From Gnetum montanum (lineage: Eukaryota > Streptophyta > Gnetopsida > Gnetales > Gnetaceae), in NCBI GenBank assembly GCA_015680685.1, contig MNCI01007858.1:74353-122328 (forward strand): 47,976 bases of DNA, written 5' to 3'. The notes beneath the pieces are model-generated. The model worked only from the letters and a program-made list of their open reading frames with translations, was not told the origin of the DNA and ran no database searches. Shown one piece after another: positions 10,830-21,636 of this stretch (positions are counted from its first letter, which is position 1; the number at the start of each line of letters is the position of its first letter). A program made the position numbers and the translations under genes.

Positions 10830-12720
10830 GAAGAAAATTCGAGTGACCAACCTCATGCAAGGATTTCATATGTTCATAACCACCCTGATTACACTTAAGG
10901 AATATAATCACCTAAGGTAGACAATCCTTGAGGAGATGAAGTAAGTCCTAGACTAGGGGAGGCCTCAAGGAGAAGGACTTTGTCAAATCTTTGAAAAGAT
11001 AAATCAAAGGACCAAAGGGATAACTATAGAAGCCATGGTGATTCTCCTAGCTTCTCATCTTTCTCTTCCTCTTCAATGTATAGTTCTGATGAAGATGAAC
11101 ATAGGTATAGAGATAAAGCTCCACTATGGGGTCAAAATAAGAATAGAAATCAAAATCAAGGGCAAAATGAAAGATATCAAAATGCACATAGACAAAATTA
11201 TCACAATCATACAAATAGAAATAGCAATTTTTACCACAATGTGTTTGATGATGATGAACCCTTATTGGCCACTAAGAGCATGATGTAGATCATAGAGGTA
11301 GTTAAAATACCCCATAGGCATTACAAGGAAAGTTACATCAAAAGGCTTGTTATGAATAACATCCCTAAATTTGCGAGAGGATATAATTATAATCCACAAT
11401 ATCATTTACAAGTATTGCATGATTCCTACATCTGACAAAACATTGAAAGTGGGTGGTAAAAGCTTAAGCTCTTTCATAGGATACTAATAGAAAAAGCCAG
11501 AGTGTGGTATATATCATTGAGACCAAATTCAATCAATTGGTGCTCCACAATGCTAGAACTCTTCAACAAGAAATACCAAACCTTTGTGAGGGTGTTCAAC
11601 CTAAGAAAATGAATGCAAGGATGGAAATAGGAATAACATGAACCCTTGGATATAACCCTAGATAGATACTATTCTCTACTATATAGAATGCTAGGCCATG
11701 GTTTCTCTCAAGAAGAGAAGATTTTCTACATCATAGATGGGCTTCATAGTTAAATGAAAGAGACCCTTGGGATGTATGCTTAAACTCAATTCTATAAATT
11801 AAGTACCCATTAGATCCAAAGGCTAATTGAACGTGTGGCAAATGAATAAGGAGAGTTATGTAACTAAGAGAATGTAAAGGAATATAATTGGGACCCAACT
11901 CTTTAAAAGAAGAGGGTTTATATTTATGATGAGGAAAAAGAGGAAGCTCTCTATGAGGTGATTTCACATCAAATCTTGCCAATACAAAATTCTATCGATG
12001 AGCTTGAAGTGAGGCTAGATAAGATGTTGGAATAGATAAATGAGAATGTTACAACTTGCATAGAAATCATAAAGGAGAGAGTAATGCAAAAAAAATTAAG
12101 TGATCAAAACAAAAGAAACAAATATGACTAAGAGATAGGTAAGAACACTGAGTATCAAAAAGGGAAAATGGCTGTAGAAGAAGAGGCTATAGACATAACT
12201 AGCAAAAAAGATAATGGATGTGACATCTACATATATGACCATCCAAAGGGCTATTTTCTAGTTATGTAACATCTACATGAGTATTGGCCTATTGATTCAA
12301 ATCTCAAGTTTCTACAAAAGAAAATTCCTAGGGAATTACCTTTCTTACAAGGTAATTATGGATAGTACTACAACCAATTATACTATCCTAGTGGGACTTC
12401 TTACTAGCCTCAACACTATCATCAACCACAGTGGAAAAACCCACACTTGTGGGGGAGGCCATCATCAAACCAAAACTACCCTTACTACAAGCCAAACCCA
12501 TATGGATATTATGTTTAACAACCCATTTCCCTAACTAGTTCCACTTCCTCTACCTTAAATCACTACTACCACTCTCCCAAGTATCATCAACCTACAACAT
12601 ATTTTGAAGGATTACCACCTCATGCCTCTCATCCTTCATCATATCATGAATATTCTCATACTTCTTTCCACCATATGTCACTACCAACAACACAGGAAGG
12701 TTTGACACCACAACATCAAT
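10830..12720 (+). pseudogene. gag pseudogene of element B
   Basis: The longest clear part, 11,076-11,288, is a hydrophilic Asn/Gln/Arg-rich stretch that ends DDDEPLLATKSMM. After a stop the frame resumes as IPKFARGYNYNPQYHLQ and EPLDITLDRYYSLLYRMLGH, which match the gag of elements A and C. Near 12,220 CDIYIYDHPKGYF may be a decayed zinc knuckle. The Pro/Tyr/Asn-rich tail at 12,400-12,520 matches element A at 2,600-2,710. Gag would assemble the particle that packages the element RNA. At least ten stops interrupt it, several explained by Gln or Trp codons turned into stops. Confidence 0.75.
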
Positions 12721-13099
12721 GAAAGAATGCCACTTGTGCGGTGAACATACACAAAAATGATAATGCTGCTAGGTCTTAACCACAACCTTAGAAACATCCT
12801 TTCTTTAGGACAGTTTCCATGCATAAGCATAAAACATGTAGACCTACTAGCACATCCAAAATAGCATAAGGCCATCCTTTTGCAACATGCTTTCTTGCCA
12901 AAACAATGTCTCCTAATCATACACAAAGGCCAAGAACCATCACCACTCCAACATAGGATGAAAATGATGAAAACATTATTGTGGAGAGATAGAAACCTTC
13001 ATGCATCACTAATACTAATAAAGGGTGTAGTTATAGGCTGGAAACTCAAATATTAACATAGCCTACAACAAAGCTAAGTAACAGATATATGAGCAAAAA

Positions 13100-13440
13100 C
13101 TAGTCTACATAGTAGGCAAAAAACTAGAAGACACCGAATGGCTTGAAAATAAGAATATAAAGTTGTTTCAAAGATGCATGGAATCAACTAATCCACTTAT
13201 TATTTCTAGACTTAATAAAATGAACCAAAGAAAGGAGTTAGACACACATATCATACACTTTGATTATACAATAGAAGAGGATATTAAACATAAAGACCTA
13301 GAAATTAAAATAGAAAATTAAGAAGAAGAAACAAACTCATCTAAATCACCAAAAATGGAAATCTCTTCAAGTCTAGATGAAGATACATCTCTGAATGATC
13401 CAAACGAGACTATCACCAATGTTAGATGGGCTACCATACA
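13100..13440 (+). pseudogene. Unidentified coding-like remnant in element B
   Basis: After gag, a frame runs with few stops and acidic, charged composition (ENKNIKLFQRCMESTNPLII, later FDYTIEEDIKHKDLEIKI). I do not recognise it; it shows none of the motifs of protease, reverse transcriptase or integrase. It may be an extra ORF of this gag-only family or a degraded gag extension. Confidence 0.3.
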
Positions 13441-13579
13441 ATTAATTAAATTTGTAATAATAATAGATGGGAAACCAATGGTGTATAACTAGGGGATTGT
13501 GCAATCCATCTCCCAAATGTATGATCATAAGATTAGTCATGGGGGAGATGCTCCATCCCATTTTAAGAACTAATAAATA

Positions 13580-14230
13580 TTTTTCACCTTTTTTTATTTT
13601 ACAATTTTTTATCATTTTCCTATTTTTTCTACAAATTTCTAATTCTTCATATCTTTTCCATTTTTTAATATTTTTCTTTCTTCTTAAGTAATTTTCCTTA
13701 TATTTGTGCATGTCATTTGGGTTTTCATTAATAAAACTTCCAAGTCATGATGTAGAAGTCAATGCTATGTGTTGTGTTTTTGTGCTATGCTATCAAGATA
13801 ATTGGGTGACTAATTGTGTAAAGTCGTGAGACCACCTCATTCATCCCTCCATTTCTCTAAATAAAATATTTTTTTCATGGAAACAATTTGGTTCTTCTTT
13901 CATGAAACTAAAATTAATGAATGATCATTGTACCTTGAAGAAAGAGGAAATGACCAAGTGGGAATGGTAAGGGTGTGACCTCAAGGGGATTTGTTGGATA
14001 CTCTTCTTGACTTCCTTCATGTGGTTTATGGCTCCTCAAGGAATGTATCATCACTCCTTCTTTGATCAAGGAAGCTGTATCTTTGCATGTTGTGGTTTCC
14101 ATTTCAAAAAAAAAAATTAAAAATCCAAAAGAAAAGAAGAAAAAATAATAAAAAATGAAAAAAAATCATAATAAAAATCAAAAATTAAAAGAAAAAGAAA
14201 AAAATGATAATAAAAATTCAAAGCACACCC
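13580..14230. repeat. Low-complexity T-rich and A-rich tracts in element B
   Basis: 13,590-13,690 is a T/C-rich run, and 14,103-14,222 is an A-rich run of about 120 bases broken by G and T. The two could pair loosely. No coding or RNA gene was seen between them. They belong to the untranslated 3' part of the element. Confidence 0.5.
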
Positions 14231-14883
14231 CTTAGACATAATAATGTTCTACAAGCACTGGTTATGGGGTTGGAAATACATGTTATCCATTCTTGAAGGC
14301 ACCCCTTTAACTAAGGCCCTTCTTTTCTTCTTCTTTTTTCTTCTCTTTTTGGAGTGATAATTGTTCTTTAAGGTGGATGTGGACTCATGGTGTTTGGCAA
14401 GAAGGAACATATCAATGTAAGGCACTATTCATGATGTGGACTTGGTCTAAACTTGAAAGAATAGGTATACTAATCATATTAATCACATTTTTTTATAAGA
14501 ACCTATTATGGAGATGGTTAAGTACCATACATTTCAATCTCTGCAATCCCTTATCAGCCCATTATTCAACTCGTTGCTACATGAAATCATGAACCTTTTG
14601 GGTTTGTATAGTATAGTGCAACAACCCAACCATGGCAATTGTGTGTTGTTTTGAACAAAGGCATCGTCTACATTTAACTTCTTGAGTGTCCATGAACATC
14701 TATAGAAGTGGTTTGTAAGGGCATTATGGTAGGAGCCTACTTTGGGGAAGACTTGCTTGCATAACTTTTGTTGATCATGGCTTTTAACTAACTTTCACAT
14801 ATTCTAGAACATCAATGATTGTTTCTCTAAATTTATGCATGATTTTGGAACTACTTCTCATCCATTTCATTAATTTTTCTTAC
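14230..14883. other. 3' untranslated interior of element B
   Basis: No gene or domain is recognised. The region lies between the A-rich tract and the second LTR. Short open frames here are not protein-like. Confidence 0.45.
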
Positions 14884-14947
14884 TTTTTCTATTTTTCTAT
14901 TTCCATATCCATTGATTTTTCTATTTTTCTATTTCCAAATCCATTGA
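14884..14947 (+). repeat. 32-bp tandem repeat, two copies, beside the LTR
   Basis: A pyrimidine-rich unit ending 'atttcca.atccattga' occurs twice back to back, at 14,884-14,915 and 14,916-14,947, and stops four bases before the second LTR. A purine-rich tract is expected here in a plus-strand element, but the strand is pyrimidine-rich. Confidence 0.7.
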
Positions 14948-14951
14948 TTTA

Positions 14952-15562
14952 TGCAATGTACCTGGACACATTCCATGAATAGAAATAAGATCAAGATTTA
15001 TTCTTATTCATTGCAGCACTTTTACTTAGATTAGATTTACTTTCCATGCAATTTTCGTTTCATGTACTTAGTTAATATTTATGTTTCCATGCATATTAAT
15101 GAATTGACAAAATGAATGCAACCAATTTTAGCCATAAATACGTATTCACTTGCTAATCCTAACAACATCATTACTTGGTTCACCTAGTTGCATAGTGCTT
15201 GGTAATTCCAGTAGTGAATACGTAGTGGGTTCAAGATGTGTTTGACAAGCTAGGAACAAACACTCATTGCCCTTAGGCTAGTTTGGACATTACTTTTCAT
15301 TGTGAATTAGTTAAATAAGTAATATCTTTTTTATCATTAGGAGTAGCATAAGGCCAAAACAAGATAAAGAATCATATGCCTCACTCTGTACTAAATCATA
15401 CATGACAAAACTACCATTAGTCCAAGGGGGAAGATAGCAAACTGTAATCAAAACATAATGATCTAGATACCACAACTAGTCTCATCCATAGAATTCAACT
15501 AGATCATGTATAAATAGTTGTGATTCATATGGTTGAGCATAAGGATACCTTGCTACTCATCA
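14952..15562 (+). repeat. 3' LTR of element B
   Basis: It begins TGCAATGTAC and ends CTCATCA. It matches the first LTR throughout. The divergence between the two, clearly visible by eye in every line, indicates an old insertion, since the copies are identical when an element inserts. Confidence 0.85.
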
Positions 15563-16567
15563 ATCTTCATATTGTTGAGAGTGAGCTTCCATTTTAACTC
15601 ATGGAATGCATTCATCTAGATCTCCACTATTATAGTTCATTAGTAGATTTCTCTTGCCAACCTTTCCTAATCAAATATGATCTCATTTTATCCTCGTTTT
15701 TAAAATTTGTCTAAATAAAGCTAAAATATACAAGTTAATACATGGACAATTTATTAATATAGAACTTAAAAGAAAGCTAAACTTTGATGATGTTTTTCAA
15801 TAATAACTATAAAACTAAAAAATCAAAATAAGCATAAGTAGGTTTTATAAGAATTTCTAAAATAATACATGAATTGAGAAGTTATTATACTCTTATGTTG
15901 AGTTCTTATTTGTAGGAGCATTCTAGATGTTCACTACTTGAAGTATGCTTTTTATTTGTAGAGTGTGTATGATTAGTATGCATAGTATGGTTATGTTATT
16001 AAGTGAAAAAAGAATTAGCTCTTATAGTTGAAGTTTAACATTTTTTTTTATTCAGGGTAACTTATTATCCATTAAGTAAAGTATATGTTAGGTTTGCATT
16101 ATGATAATGTTATAGAGAAATGATGTAACATGACAAAGCAATTGTGACATACAACTAGTAGATTTTATCTTCTTGTTGAGTGTGGTGCTATAACCATCAT
16201 ATTTTTGGTATAATAAGTGTACGAAAAGGTGGTTTCATAATTGTTAATGGAAGATTTGATTTGAAAATTTTGAGCATGCTAGGTTGCACAAGAGATATGA
16301 ATATATTGTTTTAACAATAATGTTAATAATGGTAGATTTGAATGTATTAATTGCAAAGTAAAATTTCAACTATATTAACATAAAATAATGGATAACTGGG
16401 ATGCATACTATGCATTGTTAGAAATAGATGTATAGGATTCCACAAATTGTGATAAAAATTTATTATTTAAAGCTATTTATTTATTATGTATCTTTCAAAG
16501 TGGCTACTAAGATTGTGTATATACAAGATTTGCACTTGATTGTGTACATACTAAATATTAAAATTCC
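15563..16567. other. No gene seen
   Basis: AT-rich sequence with short open frames only. It may hold the former promoter of the response-regulator relic that follows, but no element stands out. Confidence 0.45.
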
Positions 16568-18495
16568 ATGGCATTACCACAAAAAAAATGATGGTTTATA
16601 TGGAGTTTATGTTCTTATTGTTGGTCATGATGCTTTATGTTTATTGGTATCAAAAAAAATGTTTGAATCTTGTAATTATAAAGGTATAGTTATGTGTTAT
16701 TCTGTTAAGCTTATAGTATGAATTCTTACTTAAAAACATCTATCATTAACTTTTGTTTACCTGTCAATTACAATTTGTGCTAAGGGGATGAATGCATTGG
16801 ATATATTGAAGAAAGAAAGAAATATGTTTAATCTCCTCATTATTAATGAGGATATAAGTTTTCAGGATAGATTCAAAATAGTAAAGTCTATTATAAAAAA
16901 AATAAGAATACCTTTGATAGGTAAGTTATTTGATATGTTGTAGGTTAAGTAATTTGATGCAGTTATATATATATATATTTTAATATTCTTTTTGCCACTT
17001 AGTAATGTTTGTTGCTAAAGATAAAGATACTATCAGTAAAGTAGTTATGCTTGGAGCATGTCATTATTCTTTAAAATCGATTCTCTTTAAAGATGTACAA
17101 ATTGTATGGCAACATATGATCTCAGAAAAAAATTATTTGGAATATTTGTTTTTGGGGTGGAAATAAAGTGACCAAAAAGAAGGGAAAATGCTAGAGAAAA
17201 AATAGTAGAAAGATAAGAGCAAAGATTCAAAAAGAATTTTATGTAGTGAAATTGAACAAAGGTTTATGACAAGTGGGAAAATGCTTCAAATAGATGGTAA
17301 TATGTTTTATTTATTCTATACATATAGTTAATTTTTTAATCATGCAATATGTTTTCTTTATTTTGGATTATTGTTAGGTAAGAATTCAAAAGAAATAATG
17401 CATGAAAGTGACAATACTCAGCCTACTTATGTGGATGCACAACATAATATTTAGGTAAATATACTATAAAAGAAAAATTCTTATAAAAAGTACATATTTG
17501 TATGTAAGTTTTGTATTTTTAAGGAATATAATGTTTCAAAATTTTGCAAAATTATCACTTATCATTGAAGGGACAAAAGAATTTGCATTCTGATTTTGTA
17601 AATATTTACGGAAACAATATTTATTATGAGCAAGTAACATTAGGAAATGAAAACTTTTTGAATAAATTACATTTAAGATATCATGTCAAAATTGTTACTG
17701 ATGCTATGTCGAATTTTCATATAGAGTATGACTTATTCATAAGAAATGTTGATCATACTTGTTATTTTTATAGCCGTGATGGAAATCATCATTTGTGAGA
17801 TGCATATAAAAACAATAAAGAATCTTTGTACAATGGTGAGGATGATATACTAGATGTATGTTATGTATATTTTATATGTATAGGTGTTTTCTAGAATACA
17901 ATAATATGTTATCCTTATTTAGGACTATTATTAGATATGACTTTAGGAAAAATGATACATGAAACTAATAGTAATCAGCCTACTTGTCTAGATGCAAAAT
18001 GTATTCTTTAAGTAAACAATATGAAAAGAAGTGTTATAAAAAGCATGTGTTTATATATAAGTTTTGTAGTTTTAACAAACATAAGGTGTTTAAATTATGG
18101 ATAAATATTGCTTACCATTGAAAAGAACAAAAGGTTTGCATTTTGATTATGCAGTTGAGGGATATAATGTTTATCCTCAACAATTAAAATTAGGAAATGA
18201 TGTCTCTTTTTTGAAATTATGTTGCAAACATCATGGCAATATTATTATGGATGGTATATCAGATAGTTTTATAGGATATGACTTGTCAAATAGAAATGTT
18301 AATCAAAGATATTATTTTTATAGCCATGATGGAATTCAACATCTATCAAATATATATGAAAGCAAAAAAGAATCTTTGTATAATGCTAAGGCTACTATAT
18401 GTGATGATGGCAATGATAAACATATCATGAGGAGTATTTTATTGAAAAGTGCATACTTTCAAGCTTTTGATGGGAATGGAAAACTTAGGTTTTAA
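16568..18495 (+). pseudogene. Type-B response regulator pseudogene, multi-exon, 3' part duplicated
   Basis: Type-B response regulators are nuclear transcription factors that receive the cytokinin phosphorelay. The receiver domain lies in three pieces. 16,568-16,715 reads YGVYVLIVGHDALCLLVSKK (family: VLVVDDD...CL). 16,790-16,920 reads NALDILKKERNMFNLLIINE, ending at a consensus GTAAGT donor. 17,000-17,160 reads LGACHYSLKSILFKDVQIVW then QHM (family: HGACDYLLKPV...IWQHV), keeping the conserved Lys. The acidic pocket DD became GH and the phospho-acceptor Asp became Asn. The Myb-like DNA-binding motif follows: SKRILCSEIEQRFMT at about 17,210-17,290, KEIMHESDNTQPTYVD at 17,390-17,450, and QNYHLSLKGQKNLHSDF at 17,544 (family: HLQKYRLxLKR). 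The last two parts occur again downstream. Stops and a one-base shift in an A-run right after the ATG make it a pseudogene. Confidence 0.85.
17373..18495 (+). repeat. Tandem duplication of about 555 bp inside the response-regulator relic
   Basis: The block holding the second half of the Myb-like motif, the following intron and the next exon occurs twice, offset by 553-557 bases ('cagcctactt' at 17,419 and 17,976; 'ttgcatt' at 17,583 and 18,136). Encoded counterparts are QNYHLSLKGQKNLHSDF and DKYCLPLKRTKGLHFDY, then YYEQVTLGNENFL and YPQQLKLGNDVSFL. The second copy has a 132-codon open frame at 18,097-18,495; the first stops after 84 codons. The copies differ at many sites, so the duplication is old. 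Confidence 0.88.
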
Positions 18496-19064
18496 GATTA
18501 TATTAACTTATGGAAGGACGAGGGGTAGAAGTTTACATTTGGAATTAGTGATTTGGAATATGTCAATATACATTAATTTTGTTAATTTTTATGAAACTAT
18601 TAATGGCTTCATTTTATTGAGTATCTAGATGATTTTGATGTTTTTTTCCTATTATTTAATATATGAAGAAATAGATACTCGTATTATTAGAAGTTAAATA
18701 TATTGACAAATTATCTTATTTTGAATAATGATTATTATATCATATCAATATATTAAGAAATGATATTTTGGTTGGTTTTTAAGAATTATACTATATTAGT
18801 TTTATTTATAATTTGTTACAAGTTTTAAAGCTTAATATTTAATGGTATTTTATCAATTCTCTTTGTCCAACCATTTTTCCTTTTTCAATCCTACGAAAAG
18901 AAGCCCATTTATTTTATATGATGCTTATGTATAAACTTTTTCCTCATGTATTTTATATCATAACCCTTCCTTTTTATTTTCGCCAAGAGGCCAACACATT
19001 TGGCATGATGGGGGGAGGGCGGAGTGTATTTTGTCACCCTCCATGTCATGCACCACATGCAAGG
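18496..19064. other. No gene seen
   Basis: AT-rich 3' flank of the response-regulator relic, turning more GC-rich from about 18,980 with a G-run at 19,010-19,020. No feature is recognised. Confidence 0.45.
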
Positions 19065-19152
19065 GAGCCAAAGAGTCATTGTAGGAGAGCCAAATTTGAA
19101 ACGTTGATGAGCCAAAGAGTCACTACAGGGGATCCAAATCTGAAAACTTGAT
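19065..19152 (+). repeat. 44-bp tandem repeat, two copies
   Basis: 'gagccaaagagtca' begins each unit, at 19,065 and 19,109, and 'ttgat' ends each. The units match at about 34 of 44 positions. Most differences are transitions. Confidence 0.8.
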
Positions 19153-19325
19153 CACTTCACCCACTTAAATTCTGTTGGAATATCCTCGAAAGGGTCATGT
19201 TCTGCCTTGTCAAGCCACTTCAATCATCACTTGGTGTTATTCATGATGATCACGTTGGACTAGAACTACACGAACCAATTCTACCCATCTATCAGACCCT
19301 ACATAGCTAGTAGAGGGTTGATGAT

Positions 19326-19637
19326 CTAATATCGTGTCTTGTTGTGGTTGAAATTCATGAATGGCAAGGCCTGGCTGGAGCATTTCAGGATCTTGATGAG
19401 GTCCTCATGGAGGGCCATAATGGTCATGGTAGTACTACAGCTGGGAATGGACATAGCATAAAAGGTTCTTGCCAAATGGGAAAGGCTACATAGCAACATA
19501 ATGCACCTCATATTTTGTACCACCAGAGTTGCATGGTCAGCGGCACCATCCTCCACATAGCCTAGAACCTTATCAAGAATAACTACAACACTTGCATCCT
19601 TGTCATCTGCTACAAGCTCACTATATTTGAATAGCAT
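19326..19637 (-). other. Unidentified 103-codon frame, possibly a gene fragment
   Basis: The frame encodes segments such as VVILDKVLGYVEDGAADHAT and CSLSHLARTFYAMSI. It lies in a 500-base patch with more G+C than its surroundings, which favours an exon origin. The order 'DHA..VV', 'SHLA...AMSI', 'ALHEDLIKIL' loosely recalls the armadillo-repeat end of plant U-box E3 ligases, but the match is weak and I do not assign it. Further down the same strand a frame near 19,155-19,215 reads WLDKAEHDPFEDIPTEFKWV, also coding-like. It could be a fragment of a host gene or of a transposon. Confidence 0.3.
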
Positions 19638-19659
19638 TAAGCAACCAATTGTGAAATAA

Positions 19660-20040
19660 AAATGGGAATTTTAATGGGAATTCAATTTCCATTTCATCTT
19701 CATCTCCATCTCTATCTCCATTTGCGACAGCTACTACAAGGCATGCATCTCTCACAACTCTTGGTTATGCATTTTATTTTATTTTTTTAGCAATGTATAT
19801 TGTAATGATGATCATGATGTTATTATGTTGTGTGAGGTGTTGTTCATTTGTCATGGTGGTGATGGTTCATTGATTAGGAAGGAGAGAAATATGGAATCAT
19901 GTATGGAGGATTTCCTTCATACTCCTTTCCAATAACATAAGTGTCTTAACAAAATCACAAGCGTGGTTTGTAGAAAAATTTTTGAACTTTAGTTTCTCTC
20001 TATTTTTGCATCTAGTGATTGATTCATTCATTCATTTCCA
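19660..20040. other. No gene seen; upstream of the calmodulin-like fragment
   Basis: A 'ccatttcatcttcatctcc' type pyrimidine-rich run at 19,690-19,725 and a 'ttcattcattcattt' run just before 20,051 look like the leader of a plant mRNA. No TATA box stands out. Confidence 0.3.
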
Positions 20041-20050
20041 TCCTTTAAAT

Positions 20051-20285
20051 GGATAACCCTAGCAATACGTTGGAGGTTGAGCATTTTTAGAGATTATACA
20101 AGCAGCTAGAGTCAAATGTAGATGAAAGAATGAGCACACATGAAATCAACATGTTTCTACAAAACCTGGGCATGGAGGTGGTATTGATGCATGAAATCCA
20201 AGATATCATCGTGCGTTTCTCCTTAGCCTAAGCTTTGATGATTTTGTTAATTTTTGCAAGAATTTCTTGAGTATAGAGTTTGACT
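20051..20285 (+). pseudogene. Calmodulin-like (EF-hand) gene fragment
   Basis: From the ATG at 20,051 the frame reads MDNPSNTLEVEHF, a stop, then RLYKQLESNVDERMSTHEIN and MFLQNLGME. This matches an EF-hand of plant calmodulin-like proteins (family: FKQLDxNGDGRISxxEL). The Ca2+ loop is damaged: position 1 is Glu instead of Asp and the central Gly is Glu. After a frame change, LLSLSFDDFVNFCKNFL matches the end of the second EF-hand loop and its exiting helix. Only the first EF-hand pair is covered, the second hand is incomplete, and the frames do not join. These proteins sense calcium in the cytosol or nucleus; this one is dead. Confidence 0.62.
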
Positions 20286-21254
20286 TAGTATAGAGTCTAC
20301 CTTTGATCATGTTTTGTAGATTTCATAGGAATTGTGATGAACTTCTGGATTTTTTGAAATTTTGTGCCATGATGATGATGAACATCTGTGCCTATTGATT
20401 ATTTCTTGTCCTAGTTTTCTGTTGGTGTCATACTAATTTAACTTAGTTGTCTGTCTAATCTCAATTGTTATTTTCTATCCTCTATCCTCTATGCAGCAAA
20501 ATCTCTTGTTCAAAAGATGTACTAAGAACTTCTTATAAACCTGTAAAAGCATCAAATATTTTTCTTTGCCATATGAAATTGGCTATAGAAAAGGACCTGA
20601 ATTCTGACTAAATCAATGCCTTACTTGAAACCTCTTTCACCTTGAAAACATGTTTAAGAAATATTTCTTAAGAAAAAAGGTCCAAAAAATGTGGTTAATA
20701 AAGAAACAACCTTTATATTCAAAGAGAACCATCTCTTGTTAAGCACTAAACTGAAGTATTTAATAGTCATGTAGCAAATTTTTTCATCATCTAATCTTCT
20801 TTACATCTCTAAACCATCAAACCTACCAGTTATGTAGAAGTCACTCTAAGTTATACTATTTATCTATTTTTTCTTTCTTTTGGTGATATTCAACGTCTAT
20901 GAAAGCATTTACATGTTCTATCACACTGAGTTATTAATCATCCCTATTTTATACTACATTAACTTTTTCAATATAGTTTAATTCATAATAGAAAGGCCCA
21001 AGATTGATAGTAGTGACAAACACTTGAAATGAAAGTGAACTAAAATGAGAGGAAATTTAGTGTTAAGAACCAACATTGCATGGAGTCTCTGTGATCTATC
21101 TTGGTGGACTAAACATGAGAACAATTAGAAAGGTAAGTGATTATTTAAGAAATATTGCATGAAATAAAGATGCAACAAAACCCACGTTCATGGTTTTAAG
21201 TAAAACTTAGTAAAATAGTTGTAATTAGTCTAAAATAGAATTATTTATTGAACA
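20286..21254. other. No gene seen
   Basis: AT-rich non-coding sequence with a 'ctatcctctatcctctatgcag' stretch near 20,475-20,496 that resembles a plant intron end, but no exon was identified after it. Confidence 0.4.
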
Positions 21255-21622
21255 GTGTTGCATTGAAGATGTATGATTTAGGTGTTATTTTGAAATTTAA
21301 ATTGCAATTTTTTGTTCAACCAAAAATATGTAGTATTAATAGAAAATGTAGCATTAATATTTTTTTTATTTAACAAAAGAATGTAGAATCAAAGATGTAT
21401 GATTTAGGTGTTGTTTCAATATTTAAATTGTAATTGTTTGATTAACGAAAAAATGTAGCATTGAATATGAATGATTTAGGTGTTATTTCAATATTTAAAT
21501 TGTAATTTTTTATTTAATGAAAAAATGTACAACTGAATTAGGTGATTTAAATATTATTTTGATATTTAAAAACAAATGTAGAAGTGAAATAGCTAATTTA
21601 GATGTTATTTTGATATTTAAAT
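21255..21622 (+). repeat. 72-bp minisatellite, degenerate
   Basis: Units begin 'atgta' and contain 'gatttaggtgtt.tttc' and 'atatttaaattgtaatt'. Clear starts are at 21,381, 21,453 and 21,525 (72-base spacing), followed by a shorter unit at 21,576. An earlier diverged unit occupies 21,255-21,326, with partial units between. The array ends 15 bases before a tRNA relic. Confidence 0.8.
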
Positions 21623-21636
21623 GGGAAAACCCATAA

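Larger units (their letters stand above)
10026..15562 (+). mobile_element. Ty3-type LTR retrotransposon B, gag only
   Basis: Two diverged direct repeats of about 604 and 611 bp (10,026-10,629 and 14,952-15,562) flank a 4.3-kb interior. A primer-binding-site relic follows the first repeat and a gag relic lies behind it. Both repeats end in 'catca'. The interior from about 12,700 to 14,950 shows no reverse transcriptase, RNase H or integrase motif in any frame that I checked. The layout therefore resembles non-autonomous gag-only elements. No target-site duplication could be seen (flanks 'tgagt' and 'atctt'). It shares LTR and gag sequence with elements A and C. Confidence 0.8.

Noticed and set aside
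13442-13711. Open frames on both strands in element B
   Set aside because: Composition is low-complexity (Lys/Ile-rich or Phe/Leu-rich) over a T-rich tract; they are artefacts of base composition.
17544-18495. Two similar ORFs as a novel gene pair
   Set aside because: They are the duplicated C-terminal exons of the type-B response regulator relic, recognised by the QKYRLxLKR-like start and the upstream receiver exons.
19326-19637. Assignment to a U-box E3 ubiquitin ligase
   Set aside because: Only scattered short likenesses in the armadillo-repeat part; no U-box and no continuous match. Left unnamed.
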